NCBI GenBank assembly: GCA_041675505.1
Contig: JBAYTR010000006.1
Span: forward strand, 157,005-221,004
Direction: 5' to 3'
DNA from: JAGPCK01 sp041675505
GTDB taxonomy: Bacteria; Bacteroidota; Bacteroidia; UKL13-3
DNA length: 64,000 bases
Shown here: piece by piece, positions 16,387 to 24,384 of the stretch
Position numbering within the stretch: position 1 is the first letter of the stretch
Layout: each line of letters starts with the position of its first letter
Notes under the pieces: generated by a model
The model's database searches: none
Told to the model about the DNA's origin: nothing
Seen by the model: the letters and a program-made list of their open reading frames with translations, nothing else
Position numbers and translations under genes: made by a program

Positions 16387-17283
16387 TCAGAAAAATAATA
16401 TTTTTAGGCTTTTGAATGATTTTATTTGACCATGTTGTACATGCAGGATGGCCAAACCCTTATATGGAGCAGAGAGTGTAATTGAGTTCCCTTGTTTTAC
16501 ATAAGGAATTGTTCTGCCGGTTGCATCAGTTAGAGACAGCAGGTCAATACCATCTGCCAGTTCAAAAGTGCCGCGTGAGGGGTTGGGGAAAGCGTAAATA
16601 AATTTCGTTGAACTTTCATTTACCTTGCCGAATGAGGTAGGCAAGCGATAAATTGTTGTACACGAATCAATCGGATTAAATTTATAAAACACTGAACTAT
16701 CCTGATAACAACGAATCCCTTTAATGGTAGTATCAAGTACAAATATCGAATTATAGAATGGCGTAAATGAATTCAGGTAGCCCACATTCTCAAGAAATGT
16801 ATTGAAACGTGGTGATTGAAAACTCCAGAAAAAAGCAGAGTCTTTGTTTTGCGGGTTGAATCCATCCACACGAGAATATATTTTACTCTGAACAATAAGT
16901 GTATCTATTTTACCTGCCCATTTATAATAAAAAGTGTCTCCCTCGTTCAGCTTATGGTCAAAATAAGCTGTAAAAAGATTGGTATTAAAATCATAGAAAA
17001 AAATCACATTATTACTATCGTAGGTGTAAATATACTGCTGTAATAAACCTGTACTGTTTGGTAAAAAAGGGGCTAAACCTGCTATCCTTCTGCACAGTTT
17101 ACCTGCAATAAGAGTATCTCCTGTTACTTCAATTTTGCGGTAAACCGCCCATTCTCTTGTGCTGTCATAACTATTGTAATGCCAGGTTGCACCCACAGGT
17201 GCCCAATGTTTGGGTTGTGCAAACATACTTTTACTACTGACAAGCAATGTAAACAGAATAACCGTTGCTACTATTTTTTTCAT
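16387..17283 (-). CDS. T9SS-sorted secreted protein of unknown function
   Basis: 298 residues. Signal peptide 1-22 (VILFTLLVSSKSMFAQ). The body starts PKHWAPVGATWHYNSYDSTR and contains GDTLIAGKLCRRIAGL, a pattern seen in small Bacteroidota secreted proteins with no assigned function. The last 75 residues form a T9SS sorting domain (KFIYAFPNPSRGTFELADG, then LLSLTDATGRTIPYV and GLAILHVQHGQIKSFKSLK). Surface or extracellular location is expected. REP palindromes lie on both sides. Confidence 0.8.
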   Translation of the reverse strand: MKKIVATVILFTLLVSSKSMFAQPKHWAPVGATWHYNSYDSTREWAVYRKIEVTGDTLIAGKLCRRIAGLAPFLPNSTGLLQQYIYTYDSNNVIFFYDFNTNLFTAYFDHKLNEGDTFYYKWAGKIDTLIVQSKIYSRVDGFNPQNKDSAFFWSFQSPRFNTFLENVGYLNSFTPFYNSIFVLDTTIKGIRCYQDSSVFYKFNPIDSCTTIYRLPTSFGKVNESSTKFIYAFPNPSRGTFELADGIDLLSLTDATGRTIPYVKQGNSITLSAPYKGLAILHVQHGQIKSFKSLKILFF

Positions 17284-17427
17284 AACCTTCTTTTTACATC
17301 AAAGATACAGCAATTGATGGCTTTACAAATGTGGAGAGAAAGACCAACTTGCACAATACCCGTAAGGGGTAAAAAACACTACCCAAATGGGTAATTTCAG
17401 TTTTAATGCGTTGGGGTGGGTGGGTTC

Positions 17428-17470
17428 TTCTACAGAGGTCTGACGCGTTATGCGTCTGACCTCTGTAGAA
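17428..17470. repeat. REP-like palindrome B
   Basis: Nineteen-base arms TTCTACAGAGGTCTGACGC / GCGTCTGACCTCTGTAGAA around GTTAT. The arms are fully complementary except for one central T:T mismatch. Confidence 0.9.
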
Positions 17471-17540
17471 TGAAATTAGAAGGAGAAGGAGAATGCCGGT
17501 TAGAATTTACCGCTTGTTAATTCAATAGTGTAGTCGGGAA

Positions 17541-17593
17541 GCTTATCAGACAACGGTCAGACGCATAACGCGTCAGACCGTTGTCTGATAAGC
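17541..17593. repeat. REP-like palindrome C (reverse orientation)
   Basis: 24-base arms around ATAAC, reverse of the centre in A and B. Outer stem GCTTATCAGACAAC is unique to this copy but self-complementary; inner core GGTCAGACGC / GCGTCAGACC has one A:A mismatch. It is separated from palindrome D by one base. Confidence 0.92.
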
Positions 17594-17594
17594 C

Positions 17595-17647
17595 CTTTCG
17601 TTCCAAAGGGTCTGACGCGCTATGCGTCAGACCCTTTGGAACGAAAG
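17595..17647. repeat. REP-like palindrome D (perfect 24-bp arms)
   Basis: A 53-base perfect inverted repeat: arms run 17595-17618 and 17624-17647 around GCTAT. The outer stem (CTTTCGTTCCAAA) differs from all other copies; the core is GGGTCTGACGC. It ends 15 bases past the stop of the RAYT gene and could also terminate it. Confidence 0.95.
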
Positions 17648-17662
17648 CAAGACTAGTTTTTT

Positions 17663-18265
17663 CTAATCAAGCTCAAATGCAATTTTCTCTACTAACTCAT
17701 CATTGAGTGTTTCATAAGAATCTGTTATGAATGTGTTTAAATCAATATCTAAAACTTGATTTCCTACAGGGAGATTGACAAGTTGAAAAGCAGACATACC
17801 ACAATATTCATTGAACGAACTAAACTTCCAATCTTCCATTCTATTAACACAACCCGCCTTTAAAGGATTTTGATGTATATAATGAAAACACGTATTTAAG
17901 TATGAACCTGATATATCAGTATCTATGTGCTTAAACTTTGATTTTTGTCTGAATAACGAACCGGTATGTGCATACCGTTTATTGAAAGCAGCTGTGTATG
18001 ATGTTTGCAACATTCTTATCCCATTTGACAACACTGTTAGTTTTAAACTTCCTACGGGTTTCTCTTCAACAGATTTTTCAGTTGCTCTAATTAAAAAATG
18101 AAAGTGATTTGGCATTAAGCACCATGCTAACAGTTCGCAATTTGGTGTAACAAATTTGAGCATTAATTGAATAAAATACTCGTAGTTCTCCTGCTCATAA
18201 AACAACTGCTGCTTATTGTTTCCCTGATTGTAAATATGGTAAAATTCATCATTACAAATAACCAT
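17663..18265 (-). CDS. REP-associated tyrosine transposase (RAYT, Y1/HUH superfamily)
   Basis: 200 residues. The HUH metal-binding motif is in CLMPNHFHFLIR (HFH, near residue 54). The conserved C-terminal RAYT helix FHYIHQNPLKAG holds the likely catalytic tyrosine, and GSLFRQKSKFKHID is the usual middle motif. RAYTs nick and join single-stranded REP DNA and are thought to spread REP elements; they stay as single-copy residents and are not flanked by terminal repeats. Here the gene is bracketed by palindromes C and D at its 3' side and E at its 5' side, so this is a complete REP-RAYT unit. The catalytic residues look intact. Confidence 0.9.
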   Translation of the reverse strand: MVICNDEFYHIYNQGNNKQQLFYEQENYEYFIQLMLKFVTPNCELLAWCLMPNHFHFLIRATEKSVEEKPVGSLKLTVLSNGIRMLQTSYTAAFNKRYAHTGSLFRQKSKFKHIDTDISGSYLNTCFHYIHQNPLKAGCVNRMEDWKFSSFNEYCGMSAFQLVNLPVGNQVLDIDLNTFITDSYETLNDELVEKIAFELD

Positions 18266-18312
18266 ACTGCAATATACTGTATTTTATTTTTTTGAAAAAC
18301 TCACTATCAACT

Positions 18313-18335
18313 GTCAGACGCATGCCGCGTCTGAC
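18313..18335. repeat. REP-like palindrome E
   Basis: GTCAGACGC / GCGTCTGAC, nine perfect pairs around ATGCC, 48 bases upstream of the RAYT start. It is a short version of the core with no extended outer stem. Confidence 0.8.
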
Positions 18336-18352
18336 CGCAATGTGTAGAGCAA

Positions 18353-20044
18353 TTACTTTGCTTCGTAAACTTTTTTCCCGGCTATAAATGTATAGAGTAC
18401 TTTGGCATTAAACACTTCTGCAATGTTGCCTTTCATGATGTCTTTATCCAGCACTATAAAATCAGCGAACCTGTTATTCTCCAGGCAGCCTTTTTCGTTT
18501 TCTTCATGCTGTGCATAAGCTGCCCAGTAGGTCATCCCTTTCATGGCTTCGTATAGTGTGAGCGCATTTTGGTATTGAAACATACCGGCAGGGTGTTCTT
18601 GTCTGGTGGTGCGCATTACTGCTGAAAAAAGTGTGCCCATGGGGTTAACCTCTTCCACCGGAAAATCAGTGCCCAGCGCAATTCGTCCGCTAAACATGAG
18701 TAGTTTTTTATAAGGATAAGCTTCATCCAGCCTTCCGTTACCAATTCTATCGGGCACCCAGTTTTTATCAGAACTTACATGCGTAGGTTGTACTGAAGGG
18801 ATTATGCTGTACCTCTTAAATTTCAACCACTCCCCCGGATGTACAATTTGTGCGTGTTCAATTCTCCAGCGTCTGTCGTTTTCGCCTTTTAAAACTTCCC
18901 CATAAATATTCAGCATTACCCTGTTGGCTGAGTCGCCAATGCAATGGGTATTGAGTTGGTATCCGGCAGCAAAAACACGTTTGGCCATGCTGCGTAAATA
19001 AGCGGTATCATTGAGCATTAATCCGTAATGATTCGGCTTATCTGAGTAGGGTTGCAGCAGGCAGGCCCCGCGCGAACCAAGGGCTCCGTCAGCATACAAC
19101 TTCACTGATTGAATGTGGAGGTTACCTTTTCGTAACGGACCTTTGCTCATGTAGTTTTTAAAGTTTTCTTCCGTTGGATTGAGCATGGCATACATACGAA
19201 TGTTGAGTTTACCCTGTGCATACATCTCTTCCATTTTTTTCACCACAGCATAATCCAAACCTGCATCTTGTACAGAAGTTAATCCGTTAGCCACACATAT
19301 TTTCTCAGCGGCCAACAGGGCATTTTCCATATCTGCTGTTTTAGGCTTGGGCAGTTTTCGCTCAACAATATCTACAGCATTATCAATAAGCAATCCGGTA
19401 GGTTGTCCATCTGCGCCCAATACTATTTCACCACCGACAACTTTTGTTTGGGCGGTAATCTTAGCTGCCTTCAATGCTTTTGAATTAACCAGTGCTGCGT
19501 GTCCGTCAACTCTTTTGAGCATTACCGGAATTTTAGGGAACATCGAATCCAGTTTTTCTTTGGTAGGGAATTGTTTATTCGCCCACAGGTTTTGATCCCA
19601 ACCACGACCCAGTATCCATTTGAACTTTTTGTCTTTGTTCTCCTGAACATAATCACTCAACTTTTTCAGCATCTCTTCGTACGAGGTAGCACCCTTGAGG
19701 TTGGCCTGAAGCAAATTCAATCCTAATCCGTAAAAGTGACAATGGGCATCATTAAAACCCGGATAGATGTATTTCCCATCCAGATTAAGAATATTTTTAC
19801 TTTCAAAACGATCAAAAATATTATCGGGCGAATTGCTTACTACTGCTACTTTACCATTTACAATAACCATGTAACGCTGAGTACTCATCTCCGCATCCAT
19901 GGTGTAGATGGTACCGTTAATCACAATCATGTCGGCCTGTATTTTTTGGCCTGTCTGCCCTGTCTGCGCTGTCTGCTGTGCAGAAAGAGTGAGGCTGATA
20001 CATGTTGCTAAAACCACTAAACAATTTTTCCAACTCATTTTCAT
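18353..20044 (-). CDS. secreted amidohydrolase family 3 protein (YtcJ-like)
   Basis: 563 residues with a signal peptide (residues 1-22, cleavage near LSAQ-QTA). The metal-dependent amidohydrolase pattern is clear: ADMIVINGTIYTMD at the start, KYIYPGFNDAHCHFYGLG with the HxH metal site, then DGHAALVNSKAL, SVKLYADGALGSRGACLL, NTHCIGDSANRVML, EHAQIVHPGEW and LGTDFPVEEVNPMGTLF near the end. YtcJ-like enzymes hydrolyse amide or imide bonds; the substrate is not known. It follows the acyl-CoA carboxylase gene by 15 bases and could be cotranscribed with it. Periplasmic location is inferred. Confidence 0.85.
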   Translation of the reverse strand: MKMSWKNCLVVLATCISLTLSAQQTAQTGQTGQKIQADMIVINGTIYTMDAEMSTQRYMVIVNGKVAVVSNSPDNIFDRFESKNILNLDGKYIYPGFNDAHCHFYGLGLNLLQANLKGATSYEEMLKKLSDYVQENKDKKFKWILGRGWDQNLWANKQFPTKEKLDSMFPKIPVMLKRVDGHAALVNSKALKAAKITAQTKVVGGEIVLGADGQPTGLLIDNAVDIVERKLPKPKTADMENALLAAEKICVANGLTSVQDAGLDYAVVKKMEEMYAQGKLNIRMYAMLNPTEENFKNYMSKGPLRKGNLHIQSVKLYADGALGSRGACLLQPYSDKPNHYGLMLNDTAYLRSMAKRVFAAGYQLNTHCIGDSANRVMLNIYGEVLKGENDRRWRIEHAQIVHPGEWLKFKRYSIIPSVQPTHVSSDKNWVPDRIGNGRLDEAYPYKKLLMFSGRIALGTDFPVEEVNPMGTLFSAVMRTTRQEHPAGMFQYQNALTLYEAMKGMTYWAAYAQHEENEKGCLENNRFADFIVLDKDIMKGNIAEVFNAKVLYTFIAGKKVYEAK

Positions 20045-20059
20045 AATTATGTTGTTTAA

Positions 20060-21679
20060 TTAAGCTCTGATAACTCCGGGGCGAAACTCTTTGGTAACAG
20101 GTGCATGATTGGCTGCCTCAATGCCCATGCTCACCCATTTACGGGTTTCCACGGGATCAATTATAGCATCTACCCACAAACGTGCTGCTGCGTAATACGG
20201 ACTCATTTGTTTGTTGTAGCGATCGGTAATCTTTTCCAGCAGGGCCTGCTGTTTTACTTCATCCACTACTTCGCCCCTACCCTTAAGAGCAGCTTCTTCA
20301 ATTTGCAACAACACTTTAGCAGCTTGCGCACCACCCATTACCGCAATATTGGCATTGGGCCATGCTGCAATTAAGCGTGGGTCGTAGGCTTTACCACACA
20401 TGGCATAATTGCCTGCACCGTAGCTATTGCCTGTAATGATGGTAAATTTAGGTACCACTGAATTAGCTTGAGCATTCACCAGTTTGGCTCCGTCTTTAAT
20501 AATGCCCCCGTGTTCACTTCTGCTGCCCACCATAAATCCGGTTACGTCTTGTAAAAACAATAACGGGATTTTTTTCTGATTGCAGTTCATAATAAAGTGT
20601 GCCGCTTTATCAGCACTATCGCTGTAAATTACTCCTCCAATCTGCATTTCCGTTGGGTTATCCGAAGCATTTTGTTTGGGTTTCTTCGCTTTCACCACCA
20701 TACGGTTGTTGGCTACAATACCTACTGCCCAACCATCAATACGGGCATATCCGCAGGTAATGGTTTTGCCGTAAAGTTCTTTGTAGGCATCAAAGCTGCC
20801 TGCATCAACCAGTCGTTCTATAATTTCCATCACGTCAAACGGCTTGGTAAAATTGGCTACGGCATCATACACATCATCCATGCTTTTGGCTGGGGCCAAA
20901 GGTGCAACACGGTTAAAGCCTGCCTTGTCAAAATCACCGATTTTATCCATGATGCGTTTGATGCGGTCGAGACAAGCGGCATCATTTTCAAATTTATAAT
21001 CGGTTACTCCGCTTATCTCACAATGTGTGGTAGCACCGCCCAGAGTTTCATTGTCTATATCTTCACCAATGGCTGCTTTAACCAAATAACTTCCTGCTAA
21101 AAATATAGAACCTGTTTTATCCACTATCATGGCCTCATCGCTCATAATAGGCAGATAAGCACCACCGGCTACGCAACTGCCCATTACTGCGGCTATCTGC
21201 GTAATACCCATACTGCTCATTACTGCATTATTTCTGAAGATGCGCCCGAAGTGTTCCTTATCCGGGAATATTTCATCTTGCATGGGAAGATACACTCCTG
21301 CACTATCTACCAGGTAAATGATGGGCAACTTGTTTTCAATAGAAATTTCCTGAGCGCGCAGGTTCTTTTTGCCACTGATGGGGAACCAGGCTCCGGCCTT
21401 CACTGTGGCATCATTTGCTACTACAATACATTGCCTTCCGCTCACATAGCCCATCATTACCACCACACCTCCACCGGGACATCCGCCATGTTCTTCGTAC
21501 ATCTCATAACCGGCCAAAGTACCAATTTCAATGCGCGGGGCATCTTTATCCAGCAAATAATCCACCCGCTCGCGAGCCAGCATTTTTCCTTTTTCCTTTT
21601 GTTTTGCAGCAGCTTTTTTTCCTCCGCCTTCAAATATTTTAGACTCAATAGCTTTGAGTTCCTGAACTTTTTCTTTCAT
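20060..21679 (-). CDS. acyl-CoA carboxylase beta subunit (carboxyltransferase)
   Basis: 539 residues, full length for methylcrotonyl/propionyl-CoA carboxylase beta chains. Two crotonase-like lobes are present: KGKMLARERVDYLLD and GGGVVVMMGYVSGRQC in the N lobe with IYLVDSAGVYLPMQ, and IPLLFLQDVTGFMVG with SYGAGNYAMCGKAYDPR in the C lobe. It moves the carboxyl group from carboxybiotin to an acyl-CoA in the cytoplasm. The sequence style (GGATTHCEISGVTDY) fits methylcrotonyl-CoA carboxylase, implying leucine catabolism, but the biotin subunit is not in the window, so substrate is unsure. Confidence 0.88.
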   Translation of the reverse strand: MKEKVQELKAIESKIFEGGGKKAAAKQKEKGKMLARERVDYLLDKDAPRIEIGTLAGYEMYEEHGGCPGGGVVVMMGYVSGRQCIVVANDATVKAGAWFPISGKKNLRAQEISIENKLPIIYLVDSAGVYLPMQDEIFPDKEHFGRIFRNNAVMSSMGITQIAAVMGSCVAGGAYLPIMSDEAMIVDKTGSIFLAGSYLVKAAIGEDIDNETLGGATTHCEISGVTDYKFENDAACLDRIKRIMDKIGDFDKAGFNRVAPLAPAKSMDDVYDAVANFTKPFDVMEIIERLVDAGSFDAYKELYGKTITCGYARIDGWAVGIVANNRMVVKAKKPKQNASDNPTEMQIGGVIYSDSADKAAHFIMNCNQKKIPLLFLQDVTGFMVGSRSEHGGIIKDGAKLVNAQANSVVPKFTIITGNSYGAGNYAMCGKAYDPRLIAAWPNANIAVMGGAQAAKVLLQIEEAALKGRGEVVDEVKQQALLEKITDRYNKQMSPYYAAARLWVDAIIDPVETRKWVSMGIEAANHAPVTKEFRPGVIRA

Positions 21680-21768
21680 GAAGTATATTTAATCTGTTCA
21701 CTATCGGGCAAATCTAACATCTTCCATCAAAAAGACAGGAATAGGTTTCACTCTTTTGATAATTTTAA

Positions 21769-21776
21769 TACTTTTG
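21769..21776 (+). promoter_or_regulatory. -7 box (TACTTTTG) of the SRP RNA gene
   Basis: Exact TAnnTTTG match ending three bases before the RNA's first predicted nucleotides. Confidence 0.6.
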
Positions 21777-21778
21777 CA

Positions 21779-21880
21779 GCGGGTAGGCGTTATACGACCA
21801 GCTCCCTTTGAACTCCCCCAGGCCTTGATCGGAGCAAGGGCAGAAGGTTGAGCGGTGCGATATAATGGCCGCCCATTTTT
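21779..21880 (+). ncRNA. ffs: signal recognition particle RNA (small bacterial 4.5S type)
   Basis: A rod-like RNA of about 100 bases. The conserved domain IV is visible as TGAACTCCCCCAGG on the 5' side and GGAGCAAGGGCAGAAGG on the 3' side, forming the CAGG/AGCA symmetric loop bound by Ffh. The closing arms GGGTAGGCGTTATA and TATAATGGCCGCCC pair with a few wobbles, and CGACCAGCTC pairs with GAGCGGTGCG. A T-run (CCCATTTTTTG) follows as terminator. The apical loop reads CCTTGATCGG rather than the usual GGAA tetraloop. No coding frame crosses this stretch, which otherwise fills the gap 21680-22009. Confidence 0.85.
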
Positions 21881-22009
21881 TGTTAATGAATGGTTGATTA
21901 GTTAAGTAGCTGATTAATTGAGCCATTAACAAGTTGAGCAAGCCAAGGTTTGCACATTTTACAGATAAGCATTTACTTTACTGCATAAACAACACTTTAA
22001 TATTTTCTC

Positions 22010-22666
22010 ATGAAGTTTTTCATTGATACCGCCAACCTGAACCAGATTAAAGAAGCCAATGACTTGGGCATCTTAGACGGAGTAACCACCAACCCTTCTT
22101 TAATGGCCAAAGAGGGCATTATCGGTCGCGAAAATATTCTGAAACACTATGTTGACATTTGCAAAATTGTTAACGGAGACGTAAGTGCAGAAGTAATCTC
22201 AACCGATTTTGAAGGCATTATCAAAGAGGGGGAAGAGTTGGCTGCCTTGCATGAAAATATTGTAGTGAAAGTACCTATGATTAAAGATGGCATTAAAGCC
22301 ATCAGCCATTTTCATTCTGCCGGCATTCGCACCAACTGCACGCTGGTATTCTCTGCCGGACAAGCGTTACTGGCTGCTAAAGCCGGTGCTACGTACATCT
22401 CTCCTTTCATCGGCAGGTTAGATGATATCTCTTACAACGGCTTAGAACTGATTGCACAAATTACCCAGATGTTTGCTGTGCAGGGCTACCAAACTCAGGT
22501 ACTCGCTGCTTCCATACGTAACCCTATACACATTATCAAATGCGCTGAAATTGGTGCGCATGTAATCACCAGTCCGCTGGAGCCTATTCTGGCTTTATTG
22601 AAACACCCGCTAACGGATATAGGTCTGGAGAAATTTTTAGCTGACCACAAAAAGGCCAACGCTTAA
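22010..22666 (+). CDS. transaldolase / fructose-6-phosphate aldolase (TalC type)
   Basis: 218 residues, typical of the short TalC/FSA family. The start [20 protein letters not shown] and the motif [14 protein letters not shown] are diagnostic; the Schiff-base lysine is in [12 protein letters not shown], and the C-terminal part has [32 protein letters not shown]. It belongs to the non-oxidative pentose phosphate pathway in the cytoplasm. True transaldolase and fructose-6-phosphate aldolase activity cannot be told apart here. Its stop codon overlaps that of the convergent gmhB-like gene within a TTAA tetranucleotide. Confidence 0.92.
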   Translation: MKFFIDTANLNQIKEANDLGILDGVTTNPSLMAKEGIIGRENILKHYVDICKIVNGDVSAEVISTDFEGIIKEGEELAALHENIVVKVPMIKDGIKAISHFHSAGIRTNCTLVFSAGQALLAAKAGATYISPFIGRLDDISYNGLELIAQITQMFAVQGYQTQVLAASIRNPIHIIKCAEIGAHVITSPLEPILALLKHPLTDIGLEKFLADHKKANA

Positions 22667-23142
22667 GTTATTTGATGAACAATGGTCATCAGGTTGGTGT
22701 TGGATTCCAACAGGATGGCTTGTTTTACACCTGCCATTGTTGCGCACACTATATCCCTGTCTTTATCGCCAATAAAATAAGAGGTAGCAGGGTCAATAGT
22801 AAATCGGGCCAACGCTTTCTCTACCAGTAGTGAACCTGGTTTTCGGCACAGGCATTTACCAAAATCAGGGTGATGCGGGCAATAATAGATTTCAGTAAAA
22901 TGAATGTGGGGAACCAATGCTTTCATCTTTTTATGAATAGTTGCCAACTTTTGTTGCGTATACAATCCCTTGGCTATGCCCCCCTGATTGGTGATTACTA
23001 CAAGCAAATACCCTCTGGATTGCATCGTTTTCAGAAATTCAGGTACCCCGGAGTTCAATTCAAAATCATCCTCACTACTTACGTACCTGCCGATTTCTTT
23101 ATTTATTATTCCGTCTCTGTCTAAAAAGATTGCTTTTTGCAT
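22663..23142 (-). CDS. HAD phosphatase, heptose-bisphosphate phosphatase-like (GmhB)
   Basis: 159 residues. The HAD nucleophile motif [11 protein letters not shown] is at residues 5-15, motif II in [15 protein letters not shown], and motif IV in [13 protein letters not shown]. The zinc-binding insertion [18 protein letters not shown] is diagnostic of the GmhB/histidinol-phosphatase subgroup. The likely reaction is removal of the 7-phosphate from a heptose 1,7-bisphosphate for LPS core synthesis. Histidinol phosphatase is a less likely alternative, as no his genes are near. Confidence 0.82.
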   Translation of the reverse strand: MQKAIFLDRDGIINKEIGRYVSSEDDFELNSGVPEFLKTMQSRGYLLVVITNQGGIAKGLYTQQKLATIHKKMKALVPHIHFTEIYYCPHHPDFGKCLCRKPGSLLVEKALARFTIDPATSYFIGDKDRDIVCATMAGVKQAILLESNTNLMTIVHQIT

Positions 23143-23193
23143 TAGTTTTCTTAATTATTGCGTTAATATTTCACCCGGTAAAATTACACAATA

Positions 23194-23928
23194 TTGTCTG
23201 ACAGCATCGTCATAATTCCGACCTACAACGAAAAAGAGAACATCGAACTGATGATTCGAAAGGTATTTTCCTTGCCCAAAACTTTTCATCTACTCATTGT
23301 TGACGATAATTCACCTGATGGCACCCGCGATATTGTTAAACGAATTTTACCTGAGTTTGAAGGAAGGCTTCACCTGTTGGAAAGGGCCGGGAAAGAGGGC
23401 CTGGGCAGGGCTTACATTGCGGGGTTCAAGTGGTGCCTGCAACACCGGTACGAGTATATTTTTGAAATGGATTGCGACTTCTCACACAATCCCGAGGATT
23501 TGGTTAAGCTCTATGAAACAGCCGTGAACGGGGCCGATTTGGTGGTGGGTTCGCGTTACAAATCGGGCATCAATGTAGTGAACTGGCCCATGAGCAGAGT
23601 GCTGATGTCCTATTATGCATCGTGGTACGTGCGCTTTATAACAGGCATGACGGTGAGTGATACTACTGCAGGTTTTGTATGCTACCGGAGGAAAGTACTT
23701 GAAACCATAGAACTCGATAAAATTAAATTTAAAGGGTACGCTTTCCAGATTGAGATGAAACACACGGCCTGGAAAATAGGTTTTAAAATTGATGAGGTCT
23801 CCATCATTTTCACCGATCGCACGATGGGGCAAAGCAAAATGAGCAAGGGTATTTTTAAAGAAGCTATTTGGGGAGTAATTGAATTGCGACTCAAGAGTTT
23901 TTTCAGAAGGTATCCGAAAATCAATTAA
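23194..23928 (+). CDS. polyprenol monophosphomannose synthase-like glycosyltransferase (GT2)
   Basis: 244 residues. It uses a TTG start at 23194 (SDSIVIIPTYNEKENIEL); no ATG lies close in frame. The GT-A fold shows LLIVDDNSPDGTRDIV and the metal motif region FEMDCDFSHNPEDLV, then LVVGSRYKSG and SDTTAGFVCYRRKVLE. It lacks the C-terminal membrane anchor found in yeast Dpm1, as in bacterial soluble forms. It makes polyprenyl-phosphate mannose (or another hexose) as donor for periplasmic glycosylation; T9SS bacteria often glycosylate secreted proteins this way. It is divergent from the GmhB-like gene. Confidence 0.88.
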   Translation: MSDSIVIIPTYNEKENIELMIRKVFSLPKTFHLLIVDDNSPDGTRDIVKRILPEFEGRLHLLERAGKEGLGRAYIAGFKWCLQHRYEYIFEMDCDFSHNPEDLVKLYETAVNGADLVVGSRYKSGINVVNWPMSRVLMSYYASWYVRFITGMTVSDTTAGFVCYRRKVLETIELDKIKFKGYAFQIEMKHTAWKIGFKIDEVSIIFTDRTMGQSKMSKGIFKEAIWGVIELRLKSFFRRYPKIN

Positions 23929-24384
23929 GCAATCGCCCACTCTCTATTATCGCCCTCACTGCACAAAAAGTGTGCATGAGAATTTTAACTGAAAGACCTA
24001 AATTATTACGCTCACCTCATACTGATACACCGTATCTATTATCCGTTCTGACTGTTTGTTTCTATAGGTCTAATGTCAAATCTGATGCGGGATAATCATA
24101 TACCGCACCTGCTAGTTATGCAGTTAACATATTATTCGCTTCGTAAATTATTTTGCCTTTGTCTTTTTAAAATAAATTCTGATGAAAGTAAAATCACTCA
24201 GCAACATTATCAAAAGCATATTCACAAGGAGCGTAAAGAACTAATCCATAAACTTGATAAATGGGAAGTACCTGAACTTACTTTATAGTTCTTTCTCGGA
24301 ACACATAATTAAATAATTTCCCACACCCCTTACTTTGTTACTTAGCTTTTAGTAACTTTCAAGCACAAAACTGACAATATACTT
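23929..24384. other. 456-base intergenic region with one promoter-like box and only weak ORFs
   Basis: No recognisable gene. A 71-codon frame at 24073-24288 has an ordinary-looking Lys/Glu/His-rich C-terminal half but no supported start. A -7-like box TGCCTTTG lies at 24154-24161, inside that frame, and points to the 20-codon frame at 24182. Near the A2M start another TTACTTTG occurs around 24332-24339. No tRNA or structured RNA was recognised. Confidence 0.4.
24182..24244 (+). CDS. possible 20-residue cationic peptide or leader
   Basis: ATG-started frame MKVKSLSNIIKSIFTRSVKN then stop. It is 20 bases after a -7-like box (TGCCTTTG) and has net charge about +5 with amphipathic spacing. Short frames of this size arise by chance, and a longer overlapping frame exists, so this is speculative. 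Confidence 0.2.
   Translation: MKVKSLSNIIKSIFTRSVKN

Noticed and set aside
17541..17647. CRISPR array from the closely spaced repeats
   Set aside because: Each unit is a palindrome with a different outer stem. There are no regular unique spacers, and no cas genes are near.
21251..21811. Plus-strand frame of 186 codons over the carboxylase gene
   Set aside because: Antisense shadow of a full-length, well-recognised enzyme; it even runs into the SRP RNA.
24073..24288. 71-residue coding gene
   Set aside because: No supported start, a promoter-like box lies inside it, and no family was recognised.
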